From: Streptomyces sclerotialus
GTDB taxonomy: Bacteria; Actinomycetota; Actinomycetes; Streptomycetales; Streptomycetaceae
Length of the DNA stretch: 64,000 bases
Assembly (NCBI GenBank): GCA_000719105.1
Contig: JODX01000006.1
Location: 232,061 to 296,060, forward strand
Direction of reading: 5' to 3'
Made by a program: the position numbers and the translations under genes. The notes beneath the pieces are model-generated. The model was not told the origin of the DNA. It saw only the letters and a list, made by a program, of their open reading frames with translations, and made no database searches. Below are positions 1 to 8,478 of this stretch, in pieces (position 1 is the stretch's first letter; every line of letters begins with the position of its first letter).

Positions 1-41
1 AAGGGATACAGCTCCCGCATGCCGCCGGATATGTCACCCAT
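1..41 (-). CDS. Possible 5' end of the next gene of the SIS-hypC operon (partial)
   Basis: Two ATG codons on the minus strand, at 41-39 and 20-18, are in one open frame that runs off the left edge. The first overlaps the hypC stop by 8 bases, as expected for a further coupled gene. Only about 13 codons are visible, so no product can be named. From the neighbours one would guess another hydrogenase-maturation type gene, but this is a guess. Confidence 0.25.
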   Translation of the reverse strand, partial: MGDISGGMRELYP

Positions 42-309
42 CCGGGTCTCCCGTCCTCGTGTCTTCCGGCGCGGTATCCGGCACGGCCGCGATGGCCTCC
101 CCGGCGTGGACGAGAACGGTCGTCCCGGCCGACGCCACGACGAGCGCCACACTGATCTCCTCCGGCTCCTCGGCCGACCCCTCGGCGGCGGCCAACGCCA
201 TGTCGCCGGGCAACGGCCTCAGGACCCGCATCAGACGCGCTTCGTCCGAGCAGGTGACGCAGACGTCCTCGCGGCATTCCGGCCGGCCCCGGCCGTCCCA
301 TGACCTCAT
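34..309 (-). CDS. hypC: HypC/HupF-family [NiFe]-hydrogenase maturation chaperone
   Basis: A 91-residue protein. HypC-type chaperones carry the Fe(CN)2CO precursor with HypD and deliver it to the hydrogenase large subunit in the cytoplasm. Visible family features are CVTCSDEA near residue 17, EEISVALV in the middle and VLVHAGEAIAAV near the C-terminus, matching the small beta-barrel of the actinobacterial HypC variant. It lacks the canonical Met-Cys N-terminus, so the ligand cysteine must be one of the internal pair. The ATG overlaps the stop of the SIS gene by 4 bases (ATGA), so translation is coupled. No hydrogenase structural gene lies in the window. Confidence 0.75.
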   Translation of the reverse strand: MRSWDGRGRPECREDVCVTCSDEARLMRVLRPLPGDMALAAAEGSAEEPEEISVALVVASAGTTVLVHAGEAIAAVPDTAPEDTRTGDPDG

Positions 310-944
310 GCGATCGGCTCCGTCCCGTACTGTTCGAGGAAAACCTGCACCAGTTCCCACAGCATGTGGTACGTGGTCATGTGCATCTCCTTGACCGCCA
401 GGGGATCGGCGGCCGGCACCACCAGCGGATGGTCGGCGGTGGGAGCCTCCTCCGGCACGCCACCGCTGAGGACGACGGTGAGCAGGCCGAGCTCCCGCGC
501 CGCTGCCAGGCCGCGGTGTACGTTCCGGCAGCGGCCGTCCGGCGAGATCCCGAGCGCGATGTCCTCGCCGTCGGCGAACGCCCGCAGCTGGTGCTCGAAG
601 ACCCCGGCGAATCCCTCCCGCGCGCCGACTCCGCTCAAGGTCGCCGAGTCGTTGCCGAGCGCCACGGCCGGCAGGGCCCGTTTCCCCACCATGACGGGAT
701 GCATGAACTCGACCGCGAGGTGGCTCGCGTCCGCCGCCGACTCGCCGTTGCCGAACACGATCAGCTTGCCGCCGCGCCGGAATCGGGCGGCCATGTCCCG
801 GCAGACCGCGGCCACCTGACCGGCGGTGTCCGCCAGATGCCGCGCGGCCGCCTCGCGACGGGCGAAGGCGCGGTGCACGGCCGCCTCGCCGGCCGGGGAG
901 GAACGCATGGGGTGTGCTCCCTTGCACGGGGTCCCGGGCGTCAT
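306..944 (-). CDS. SIS-domain phosphosugar isomerase, GmhA-like
   Basis: A 212-residue protein with one SIS domain. The segment KLIVFGNGESAADASHLAVE, about residues 58-77, is the phosphosugar-binding loop seen in sedoheptulose-7-phosphate isomerases (GmhA) and related proteins, and GISPDGRCRNVHRGLAAA is the second loop. The length fits GmhA (about 190-200). The start at 944 follows AGGAAG and lies 3 bases after the stop of the phosphatase gene; a second in-frame ATG at 908 is possible. The isomerase reaction is inferred from the family only. Actinobacteria often keep such a SIS gene next to hypC-like genes, and the link between them is unknown. Confidence 0.75.
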   Translation of the reverse strand: MTPGTPCKGAHPMRSSPAGEAAVHRAFARREAAARHLADTAGQVAAVCRDMAARFRRGGKLIVFGNGESAADASHLAVEFMHPVMVGKRALPAVALGNDSATLSGVGAREGFAGVFEHQLRAFADGEDIALGISPDGRCRNVHRGLAAARELGLLTVVLSGGVPEEAPTADHPLVVPAADPLAVKEMHMTTYHMLWELVQVFLEQYGTEPIA

Positions 945-947
945 CGC

Positions 948-3140
948 TCACTTCCTCACATGGAGGACGATGACGCATGTGTCGTCCTCCGGATTGGTGT
1001 CCAGCGTGGACAGCAGGGTCTGGAGATGCTCCTCGGGTTCACCGAGGGCGCCTTGCCGAGCGGCCTCGAGCAACAGGGCCGAGCGCTCGTCGCGCCGGTC
1101 GTCCCGGCGCTCCACCAGACCGTCGGTGTAGAGGATGACGCGGTCACCGGGCTGAAGCCGGACGGCTGTGAGCCCGTATCCCGGATCCAGGCTGACACCC
1201 AGTGAGATCCCGTCGGCGTTGTGCAGCTCACGGGCCTGACCCGCCCGGACGAGGACGGGAGGTGGGTGACCTCCCCGGGCCCAGGCCAGGGTGCGGTCGC
1301 ACGGGTGGAAGTGCCCGACGATCGCGGTGGCCATCACGGTCTCCTCATGACTGTGATAGGCGACGAGATTGAGGCAGTCGAGGATGCGGGCCGCGTCGGC
1401 GCCCGTGTGCGCGATGCCCAGCAGCGCGTGGCGCAGCTGCGCCATGCCCGCCGCCGCGAGCAGGCCGTGCCCGCTGACGTCCCCGATGGCGATCAGTACA
1501 CGGCCGTCGGGAAGCGGAGCCGCTTCGAACCAGTCGCCGCCGATGCGCGCACTGTCCTCCGCCGGCTGGTAGCGCAGCGCCATCGACAGGCCGGGGAGTC
1601 TGTTGTGCTGCCGCGGCAGCAGCGCCAGTTGCAGCTCTTCGGCCATGCGCAGCCGGTGACGTTCCGCCTCGCACCGCGAGGCTTCGAGCGCCGCCTCCAT
1701 CCGTCGGGCGGCGGAGACGTCCTGGACGACTCCGTGCACCGCGATCAGGTTGCCGAGACTGTCCCGGACGAGTTCGGCGGTGACGCGTACATGGCGTGGG
1801 GGGTCGGCATGGCGCGTGCGGACCTCGAACGTCACCGGTTCACGCTGTTCGATGAGTGTCTGTACGGCCCGGGTGAGGACCGGGATGTCGTTCTCTCCTA
1901 TGTGCTGGGAGAGCCGGTCCAGGGAAAGCGGGCCCGGCGCCGGGTCCAGCTCGAAGATGTCGTACATGCGCCGTGACCACGTGATCTCGCCGGTGACCAG
2001 GTTCCACTCGGCCCACGCGAGGTCCACCAGCCTTTCGGCGTCGTCGATCCGGGCCGCCATCCGGGCCTGTTCGTCGTGGAACTGCCAGCTGACCAGCAGA
2101 CCACTACCGATCCGTTGAGCCCGCACGCTCAGCACGGCGGGGTATCGCACTCCGCGGAACGGCTCCTCGTAGGAGAAGGGTTCGCGGTACAAGGGCCTGC
2201 CAGTCTCCAGCACCTTCACATAGGCGTCGAAGATGCCGGCGTTGCTCAGGCCGGGGAGGACCTCCAGGAGCCGGCCGCCGTCGACCTGGTCGGGCGTTCG
2301 CCCCAGGAGGTCCGTGGCGTGCCCGTTGCAGCGGTCGATGTGGAATTCGACGACCCGACCACGGGCGTCCCGGATCGGGAAGAGCAGTGCGGCGGGGATG
2401 GGGATCACGTCGAGGACCGCGGCGAGCCACGGCGCGCGCAGGTCCTCCTCCGGAAGTCCCCGGTCGGCCAGGCCGCACAGCCTCCGTCCGGCGGCCCCCG
2501 TCAGTTCCTCCGCACGTTCCCGGACCGCCTGTTCCAGCGGCGGACCGGCCAGCCAGACAACGATCACCACGCACAGGAGACGCTCCGCCGGAGAGCTGCT
2601 GTCCCGGCCGCCGGCCCGGCCACCGTGTGAGCTCGACGAGCTCGACGGTCCGCTCCGGGACGAGACCCACGCCAGGATCCGGTCGCCCTTGTCGTCGTCG
2701 ATCCACAGCAGTTGGTCCTCCGGGGCCGTCCGGGCCAGGGGGATCACACACCGCAGGGGGATCCGCGACCGGGTGTCCGCCTCCCGTGCCGATGTGCCGG
2801 CGACACCGCTCATACGGAGTTCCCCCTGCCGGTCGATGGCCGCCAGCAGCACCGCCGAGGCGCCGTGCGGCCGGACCTGATCGTGCAGCAGTCGCGCCAG
2901 TCCGACGGGACTCGGCGCACGGCTCACCGCCGCGAGGCTCTCGCGGCCGTCCGGGCCCTCACCGCCGCCCTCGGCCGTCCGCCGGCCTCCGCCGGAATCG
3001 TCCTGCGGCACCGGGCCGCCTCCGGAGGAGCCCGGGTGCGACTGCGCGACGGGCTCTTCGAAGAGTCGCCGCGTGTAGGTGCGCGCCGCCTCCTCATCAC
3101 ACCCGAGGCATTCCGCCAACAGCTCGGCGACTCTGTTCAT
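948..3140 (-). CDS. PAS-containing SpoIIE-family PP2C serine/threonine phosphatase
   Basis: About 730 residues, cytoplasmic. The order is a short helical N-terminus, a low-complexity linker, a degenerate GAF-like region, two PAS-like domains (about 245-370 and 375-500), a short coiled linker, then a SpoIIE/PP2C domain from about 515 to the end. Metal-binding aspartates appear in IGGDWFEA (D536) and IGDVSGHG (D554), with YTDGLVERR further on. Such proteins dephosphorylate anti-anti-sigma factors in response to signals. The ATG at 3140 was chosen because upstream in-frame codons look non-coding. It heads the operon with the SIS and hypC genes, an unusual pairing. Target and ligand are unknown. 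Confidence 0.85.
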   Translation of the reverse strand: MNRVAELLAECLGCDEEAARTYTRRLFEEPVAQSHPGSSGGGPVPQDDSGGGRRTAEGGGEGPDGRESLAAVSRAPSPVGLARLLHDQVRPHGASAVLLAAIDRQGELRMSGVAGTSAREADTRSRIPLRCVIPLARTAPEDQLLWIDDDKGDRILAWVSSRSGPSSSSSSHGGRAGGRDSSSPAERLLCVVIVVWLAGPPLEQAVRERAEELTGAAGRRLCGLADRGLPEEDLRAPWLAAVLDVIPIPAALLFPIRDARGRVVEFHIDRCNGHATDLLGRTPDQVDGGRLLEVLPGLSNAGIFDAYVKVLETGRPLYREPFSYEEPFRGVRYPAVLSVRAQRIGSGLLVSWQFHDEQARMAARIDDAERLVDLAWAEWNLVTGEITWSRRMYDIFELDPAPGPLSLDRLSQHIGENDIPVLTRAVQTLIEQREPVTFEVRTRHADPPRHVRVTAELVRDSLGNLIAVHGVVQDVSAARRMEAALEASRCEAERHRLRMAEELQLALLPRQHNRLPGLSMALRYQPAEDSARIGGDWFEAAPLPDGRVLIAIGDVSGHGLLAAAGMAQLRHALLGIAHTGADAARILDCLNLVAYHSHEETVMATAIVGHFHPCDRTLAWARGGHPPPVLVRAGQARELHNADGISLGVSLDPGYGLTAVRLQPGDRVILYTDGLVERRDDRRDERSALLLEAARQGALGEPEEHLQTLLSTLDTNPEDDTCVIVLHVRK

Positions 3141-3986
3141 ACGTGAAGAAGCGGCCCTCGGCTGTGGACCGGCTGCTCCCCGCAGTGCCGGACCACGCCA
3201 CTTCCCCATCTCGTTCACAGGTCCCATCGCCAAGGTTCAGGGTCTACCGTCCACGCTCACGGAGATCGCGTGCCTCGGTGCTCCTGGGAGCGTTCAACCT
3301 GAGTTGTCTACTAGCCTGCGCACGGCCACAGTCTGCGATGACGGCTTTTGTCCGGGGCAGCCGAGAGAGTGGTCTCACACGGACATCCCCTGTGCCGAAT
3401 CTGGTGGCGTCTGATCGCATCCTGGAAACAGTGGGAGCGGCCGGCAGAACAGGCCGGAGGCGGTGGACAGGGAGAGGACCACCGGCGAGGCTCACAGGAC
3501 AGACGTGACCCCGATGCCCGGCCGGGGACGAGCTCCGGGTACAGCTGCGCAGTATGCAGGCGCCGTATACAAATGGCGTGTCCGAGGTCGGAGTCGGCCA
3601 CTGAGGATACGGCCACGATCACGCGAGGACGGCTCTTTCCCTTGGCCGGTATCCGCACCGGCAGCACCAGGTACCCGCCGGTCGGCGGCTCCGCGCCCTC
3701 CGGCCCGACCAGCCGGGTCGCGTCCGCCGCGAGTTCAGTCGGCGAAGCGGCGTCCTCCGCCGCACATCGACGTGGCGGTATGACCCGGCACCGGTGCGGT
3801 CGAACCGGTTCACGACAGGTCGGCCGAGCGGCCGGCCGGAGCCGCCGGGCCGGGACCCGCCCGGCGGCGAGCCGGACAGCGGTGACACACCCGTCGCCCC
3901 GAGGAGTGACGAAGGTGCCTCATGCCGTGGCAAGGCGGCGTGCTCCCCGAACGGAGCCGGACAGAGCCGAACCGAGCTTCCCAATC
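3141..3986. other. Gene-poor stretch carrying a dispersed repeat
   Basis: No convincing gene is seen on either strand; the open frames here lack coding-like composition and ribosome sites. It contains the intact copy of the repeat described at 3520-3635. The 5' promoter of the phosphatase operon must lie near 3141-3300 but no clear consensus was found. Confidence 0.5.
3520..3635 (+). repeat. Dispersed repeat, intact copy (parts A and B adjacent)
   Basis: Bases 3520-3552 (part A) match 21633-21665 at 32 of 33 positions. Bases 3557-3635 (part B) match 23245-23323 with roughly 80-85% identity. Here A and B are only 4 bases apart, while in the second copy they are 1.6 kb apart. On the plus strand the joined copy reads as a protein tail (AGDELRVQLRSMQAPYTNG then VSEVGVGH) ending in TGA at a position also kept in the second copy. 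It may therefore be the fossil 3' end of a duplicated gene; an integration site or other element is equally possible. Confidence 0.6.
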
Positions 3987-4024
3987 TCAGAGCCTTCTGA
4001 TGTCACGCCGCTAACGTCCGGTCC
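3987..4024 (+). promoter_or_regulatory. Operator TCAGA-N4-TCTGA and leaderless-type promoter of the first monooxygenase gene
   Basis: TCAGAGCCTTCTGA occupies 3987-4000. A -10-like TAACGT lies at 4012-4017, only 7 bases before the ATG, which would put the transcript start at or next to the start codon (leaderless). The same layout (operator, 24-25 bases to the start, TAnnnT 7 bases before it) recurs at both genes that diverge from 12514-12575. The operator covers the expected -35 region. Confidence 0.6.
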
Positions 4025-5578
4025 ATGGTGCGCGACTACCTGATCATCGGGGCCGGACCGGCCGGACTTCAGCTCGCCGCTTCGCTGGAACGTGACGGAC
4101 GGGACTACGTCGTCCTGGAGCGGGGAAGCGGACCCGGCACGTTCTTCACCAGGTACCCCAGACATCGGCAGCTCATCTCGGTCAACAAGGTCCACACCGG
4201 GTACACCGACCCGGAACTCGACCTCCGGATGGACTGGAACTCGCTGCTCAGTGACGATCCGGAGCTGCTGTTCACCAAGTACAGCGAGGAGTACTTCCCC
4301 CGCGCCGACGACTTCGTGCGCTATCTGGCCGACTTCGCGGACCGCACCGGCGTCCACGTCGAGTACGGCACCGATGTCGTGCGGGTCTCCCGTGAGGACG
4401 GCGCGGACGGCGTCTTCACCGTCCATGACGCCACCGGACGGACGTGGCGCGCGCGGCGGCTCGTCGTGGCGACCGGCGTCTCCCGGCTCAACGAGCCACC
4501 CATTCCCGGCATCGAACTCGCCGAGCGCTACGACGAGTTCGACACCGACCCGGTGTCCTTCACCAACCAGCGGGTGCTGATCATCGGCAAGGGCAACTCC
4601 GCGTTCGAGACGGCCGACGCCCTCATGGCGAAGGCCGCGGTCATCCACGTCGCCGGCCCGCACTCGCTCAGGATGGCCTGGAAGACCCACTTCGTGGGCC
4701 ACCTGCGCGCGGTGAACAACAACTTCCTGGACAGCTACCAGCTCAAGTCCCAGAACGCCGTCCTGGACGGCACCGTGGAGAACATCGAGAAGACTGCCGA
4801 CGGCGGGTTCCGGGTGGTGTTCCGCTACGCCCGGACCTCGGAACGCCTCCGCGAGCTGCGCTACGACCGGATCATCCTGTGCGCCGGCTTCCGCTTCGAC
4901 GCGGACGTCTTCGACGGGACCTGCCGCCCCGCACTCGTCATCGACGACCGCTTCCCCGAGCAGACTTCCGCCTACGAATCGGTGAACGTGCCGGGCCTGT
5001 ACTTCGCCGGCACGCTGACCCAGCAGCGTGACTTCAAGAAGGGCACCAACGGCTTCATCCACGGCTTCCGTTACGGGGTGCGCGCCCTGCACCGCATCCT
5101 GGACGCCCGCTACCACAACGCGCCCTGGCCCGCCCGGCCGCTGCCCGCGGCACCCGAGGCGATCGCCGACGCCGTCGTCGCCCGCGTCAACCGCTCGTCC
5201 GGGCTCTGGCAGCAGTTCGGGGTCCTCGGTGATGTGGTCGGGGTGGCGGGCGACCAGGCCTCATACCAGGAGGAGGTGCCGCTCGCGTACGCCACCGACG
5301 GCGGTCTCGGCCCCGCCGCGCACCGGTTCGTGGTCGACCTGGAGTACGGGCCCGACCACGACGGCGTCGACCCGTTCGACGTCACCGTCCCGCGCGTGAC
5401 CGAGAACGACGTGGAGCACGCGAGCGACTCCAGCTACCTCCACCCCGTCGTCCGGTACTACCGCGACGGCGTCCTCGCCGACACCCACCACCTGGCCGAG
5501 AACCTGGAGAACGAGTGGGACGTCCCGGCGGTCCACCAGCAGCCGCTCGCCGCGTTCGTGAAGGAGTGCCTTGGCTGA
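4025..5578 (+). CDS. FAD-dependent monooxygenase, FMO/FOXRED2-like (copy 1)
   Basis: 517 residues. The N-terminal YLIIGAGPAGLQLAASLERD is an FAD-binding GxGxxG/A motif, VLIIGKGNSAFETADAL near residue 183 is an NAD(P)H-binding dinucleotide fold, and IILCAGFRFD is the FMO-type ATG-like motif. Length and plan fit single-component flavin monooxygenases that oxygenate amine, thio or ketone substrates using NADPH and O2; the substrate is unknown. It is clearly paralogous to 10915-12513 over its whole length (for example GSGPGTFFTR and VNNNFLDSYQLKSQNA shared exactly). It overlaps the downstream ligase gene by 8 bases. ATG 4025 has no ribosome site and a close -10, so it is probably leaderless. Confidence 0.85.
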   Translation: MVRDYLIIGAGPAGLQLAASLERDGRDYVVLERGSGPGTFFTRYPRHRQLISVNKVHTGYTDPELDLRMDWNSLLSDDPELLFTKYSEEYFPRADDFVRYLADFADRTGVHVEYGTDVVRVSREDGADGVFTVHDATGRTWRARRLVVATGVSRLNEPPIPGIELAERYDEFDTDPVSFTNQRVLIIGKGNSAFETADALMAKAAVIHVAGPHSLRMAWKTHFVGHLRAVNNNFLDSYQLKSQNAVLDGTVENIEKTADGGFRVVFRYARTSERLRELRYDRIILCAGFRFDADVFDGTCRPALVIDDRFPEQTSAYESVNVPGLYFAGTLTQQRDFKKGTNGFIHGFRYGVRALHRILDARYHNAPWPARPLPAAPEAIADAVVARVNRSSGLWQQFGVLGDVVGVAGDQASYQEEVPLAYATDGGLGPAAHRFVVDLEYGPDHDGVDPFDVTVPRVTENDVEHASDSSYLHPVVRYYRDGVLADTHHLAENLENEWDVPAVHQQPLAAFVKECLG

Positions 5579-7058
5579 GGCAGGTGAGCCACGTGAGTCA
5601 GGTGAGCAGGGTGAGCAGTTCCCCGGCCGGGTACTCGACCTCCTCGACGCGGCGGGCGGCCGGACGGTGTTCGAGCACGGTGACCGGTCGGTGCCCGGGG
5701 CCGAGCTGCTCGGGGCGGTACGGCGGGTGGCCGGCGCGCTGCGGGAGCACGGTGTCGGCCCCGGCGACGGGGTAGCCCTGCTGCTGGGCGTCAGTCCCGA
5801 GGCGTTCGCCGCCGTCCTCGCGGCCCATGTCGTGGGCGCCCGCGTCGTCGGCGTACGGCCGGGCCTGACCCCGGCCCAGCAGGAGCATCTCCTCGCGGAC
5901 GTCGCCTTCCAGATCACCGACCGGAGCGGCGAGCGGAGCACCGGGCGGCCGGGGACCGTCGTCCTCCGGCTCGACGACCTGCTGTCGGCGGCGGACGACG
6001 GAGTCCGGCCGCGGGTCACGGCACGGCCGGGGGACGTCGCCCGGCTCATCCACACCAGCGGCAGCACCGGCGTTCCCAAGGCGTGTGTGCAGACATACGC
6101 GGCGATGACCGCGGGCTGGGCGCTCCGGCCGGACGTCTGGCCGCCCGCCATCCGTGAACTCGCCGCGCGCCTGGACCGGTTCCTGGTGTTCGGCACCCTG
6201 GCGAGTCAGGTGATGATGGAGTACGGGCTGCTCGCGCTCGCGGCGGGCGGCACCCTGGTCACCGCCGACCCGCCGGACCTCCCCGGCAGCATCGTGCGGC
6301 ACCGGGCGACGGCGTCCGTCATCACCGTGGCCCGGCTGACGAAACTCGTGACGGCCCAACGCGAGGCACCCGTGGACCTCGGCACGCTGCGCGCGCTGAT
6401 GGTGTCCGGGTCCCCGCTGCTGCCGGGGCGGCTGCGCGAGGCCGCCGAGGTGCTCGGCCCGGTCGTCTTCCACGGGTACGGCCAGACCGAGACCGGCATG
6501 ATCTCCATGGCCACCCCGGAGGACGTGCCCGGTTCGCTGGGCGTGCCGCCGGTCGAGCTGGAGGTACGGGACGCCGACGGCCGCCCCGTACCGCCCGGCA
6601 CCGACGGCGAGCTCTTCGTCCGCACCCCGGGGCAGAGCACCGGCTACTGGCGTGAACCGGCTCTGACAGCCGAGGTGTTCGTCGACGGCTGGGTGCGCAC
6701 CCGCGACATCGGCCGGCTCGACGGCGAGGGCCGGCTGTGGCTCACGGGACGCGCCCGTGACGTCATCATCGTCAACGCCAACGTGTACTACGCGGGCCCC
6801 GTCGAGCGCCTGCTCGCCGCCCACCCGTCGGTGGCCGAGGCGTACGTCGTCGCCGTCCCCGACGACAGCACCGGGGAGGCCGTGCACGCGTTCGTCGTGC
6901 CCGCCGCCGGTCGAGTCCCCTCCCTCGGTGAGCTGCGCACACTGGTGGCGGCGGACCTGGGCGAGGCGTGCGCGCCGACCCGTCTCACCCTCATCGAGGA
7001 GGTACCGCTCACGCCCGCGGGGAAGCCCGACAAGCGGCGGCTCGCCGCCGGGGCCTGA
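5571..7058 (+). CDS. Adenylate-forming acyl/aryl-CoA ligase (AMP-binding family)
   Basis: 495 residues. HTSGSTGVPKACVQT (about 161-175) is the P-loop of ANL-superfamily enzymes, FHGYGQTETG is the A5-like motif, TGRARDVIIVNANVYYAGPVE leads into the C-terminal lid, and PLTPAGKPDKRRL holds the catalytic lysine. It should activate a carboxylate as the adenylate and pass it to CoA or another acceptor; some relatives in N-O or N-N forming pathways do other adenylation chemistry. The TTG at 5571 is preceded by AAGGAG at 5561-5566 and overlaps the monooxygenase stop, so the two genes are coupled. With the lyase at 12576 it could act on a cinnamate-type acid (inference). Confidence 0.85.
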   Translation: MAEAGEPRESGEQGEQFPGRVLDLLDAAGGRTVFEHGDRSVPGAELLGAVRRVAGALREHGVGPGDGVALLLGVSPEAFAAVLAAHVVGARVVGVRPGLTPAQQEHLLADVAFQITDRSGERSTGRPGTVVLRLDDLLSAADDGVRPRVTARPGDVARLIHTSGSTGVPKACVQTYAAMTAGWALRPDVWPPAIRELAARLDRFLVFGTLASQVMMEYGLLALAAGGTLVTADPPDLPGSIVRHRATASVITVARLTKLVTAQREAPVDLGTLRALMVSGSPLLPGRLREAAEVLGPVVFHGYGQTETGMISMATPEDVPGSLGVPPVELEVRDADGRPVPPGTDGELFVRTPGQSTGYWREPALTAEVFVDGWVRTRDIGRLDGEGRLWLTGRARDVIIVNANVYYAGPVERLLAAHPSVAEAYVVAVPDDSTGEAVHAFVVPAAGRVPSLGELRTLVAADLGEACAPTRLTLIEEVPLTPAGKPDKRRLAAGA

Positions 7059-7139
7059 TCCGGCCGGGACGGTGATCCGTCGGGGACGACGGTCCGTCGG
7101 GAACAGCGATCCACCCACCCGGAACAGCGACCCGCCCAG

Positions 7140-7190
7140 AACGGCCCGGCCCCGCCGTCACGTCGGACGTGACGGCGGGGCCGGGCCGTT
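7140..7190. terminator. Bidirectional hairpin terminator
   Basis: A perfect inverted repeat of 24 bases on each side (7140-7163 and 7167-7190) with a 3-base CGG loop. It sits between the convergent ends of the ligase gene and the antiporter gene, with no U-tract, as is usual in Streptomyces. Confidence 0.85.
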
Positions 7191-7197
7191 CGGCGTC

Positions 7198-8478
7198 TCA
7201 GTGGCTCTCGACCGCGACGGCCGGGGCCGGGCGCGCACCGTCGCCCCGTGTCCCCGTCCGCGTCCGCTCCCGCCGGTCGATCCACGACAGCAGCGGTGTC
7301 GCCATGACGGTGGTGACGACGGCGACCACGACCAGGGCGCTGAACATCGCCTGGGTGACGATGCCCGCCGCCAGACCGAGGTTGAGCGCGATCAGCTGCA
7401 TCAGGCCCCGCGCGTTCATCAGCGCACCGACCCGCAGCGCCACCTGGTTCGGCTCACCGGCGGCGCGGGCGGCGAGCCAGCAGGCGCCGAACTTCCCGGC
7501 GACCGCGAACAGTACGCACCCCGCGGTGAACAGCAGCACCGGTCCGGAACCCAGCAGGGTGAAGTCGGTGTTCAGCCCGGAGTAGGTGAAGAACAGCGGC
7601 AGGAACACCGTGCCCACCGGCTTGAGCGTCTCCACCGTGCGGTCCAGTTGCTGCGAACGCGGGAAGACCAGTCCGAGGCAGAACGCGCCGAACACCGCGT
7701 ACAGTCCGGTCTCGTCCGTGTACCAGGCCACCAGGAAGAGCGCGCCGACCAGCGTGAGCAGCAGGCTGTCCGGCGTGGCCCGGTCGGCGAGCAGCGCGGT
7801 ACGGCCGTGCAGGCGCACCACGCCCACCATGACCACGACAAGTCCTAACCCGCCCGCGACGGCCAGGGACACCAGCCCGGCGCTGCCGCCGGCGATGCTG
7901 AACACCCCGGCGAGCAGGATCCACGCGACCGCGTCGTCGACGGAGCCGGCGCCGAGCGCGAGCGACCCGTACCGGGTGCCCGTCAGGCCCCGTTCGGCGA
8001 TGATGCGGGCCAGCATGGGGAACGCCGTCACCGCCAGCGCGACCCCGACGAACAGGGCCGACACCAGCAGGGGCACGTCCTCGGCCAGGGCGCCGGTCCG
8101 CTCGCCGACGGCGTAGATCAGCAGCACGCCGAGCAGCACCGGTACGACCACACCCGCGGCGGAGACCAGCCCGGCGGACCGGGCGACCCCGCGCAGCCGG
8201 TCCACCCGGAAGTCCCAGCCGACGTGGAACATGAACGCGACGAGACCGATCTGCCCCACCACGTAGAGGACCGGCCGCAGTTCCTGCGGGAAGAGGCCCG
8301 ACTCGACGCCGGGCAGCAGGGCGCCGAGCACCGACGGGCCCAGCACCACACCGGCGATCATCTCGCCTACGACGGGCGGCTGCCCGACCGTCTGCAGCAG
8401 CCGGCTGACCGCCCGGCAGACGACCAGGATGACCACGACGGCGAGGAAGAACTTGGGGGCGAGTTCCGCGGGGGTCAT
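7198..8478 (-). CDS. Monovalent cation:proton antiporter (CPA2/KefB-like)
   Basis: 426 residues, polytopic inner-membrane protein with about 12 hydrophobic segments. Diagnostic stretches are VGEMIAGVVLGPSVLG near the N-terminus, the SVDDAVAWILLA ion-site segment (adjacent acidic residues in a membrane helix) and MNARGLMQLIALNLGL near the end. No C-terminal RCK/TrkA domain is present. The ATG at 8478 overlaps the P450 stop by 4 bases, so it is the last gene of the four-gene operon starting at 12513. Placement in a biosynthetic operon suggests export, resistance or pH balance linked to the product, which is inference. Confidence 0.85.
   Translation of the reverse strand: MTPAELAPKFFLAVVVILVVCRAVSRLLQTVGQPPVVGEMIAGVVLGPSVLGALLPGVESGLFPQELRPVLYVVGQIGLVAFMFHVGWDFRVDRLRGVARSAGLVSAAGVVVPVLLGVLLIYAVGERTGALAEDVPLLVSALFVGVALAVTAFPMLARIIAERGLTGTRYGSLALGAGSVDDAVAWILLAGVFSIAGGSAGLVSLAVAGGLGLVVVMVGVVRLHGRTALLADRATPDSLLLTLVGALFLVAWYTDETGLYAVFGAFCLGLVFPRSQQLDRTVETLKPVGTVFLPLFFTYSGLNTDFTLLGSGPVLLFTAGCVLFAVAGKFGACWLAARAAGEPNQVALRVGALMNARGLMQLIALNLGLAAGIVTQAMFSALVVVAVVTTVMATPLLSWIDRRERTRTGTRGDGARPAPAVAVESH

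Noticed and set aside
7081..7139. Short GGAACAGCGA repeats before the terminator as a possible iteron set
   Set aside because: Only two or three imperfect units, no AT-rich region or replication gene near; more likely random spacer.
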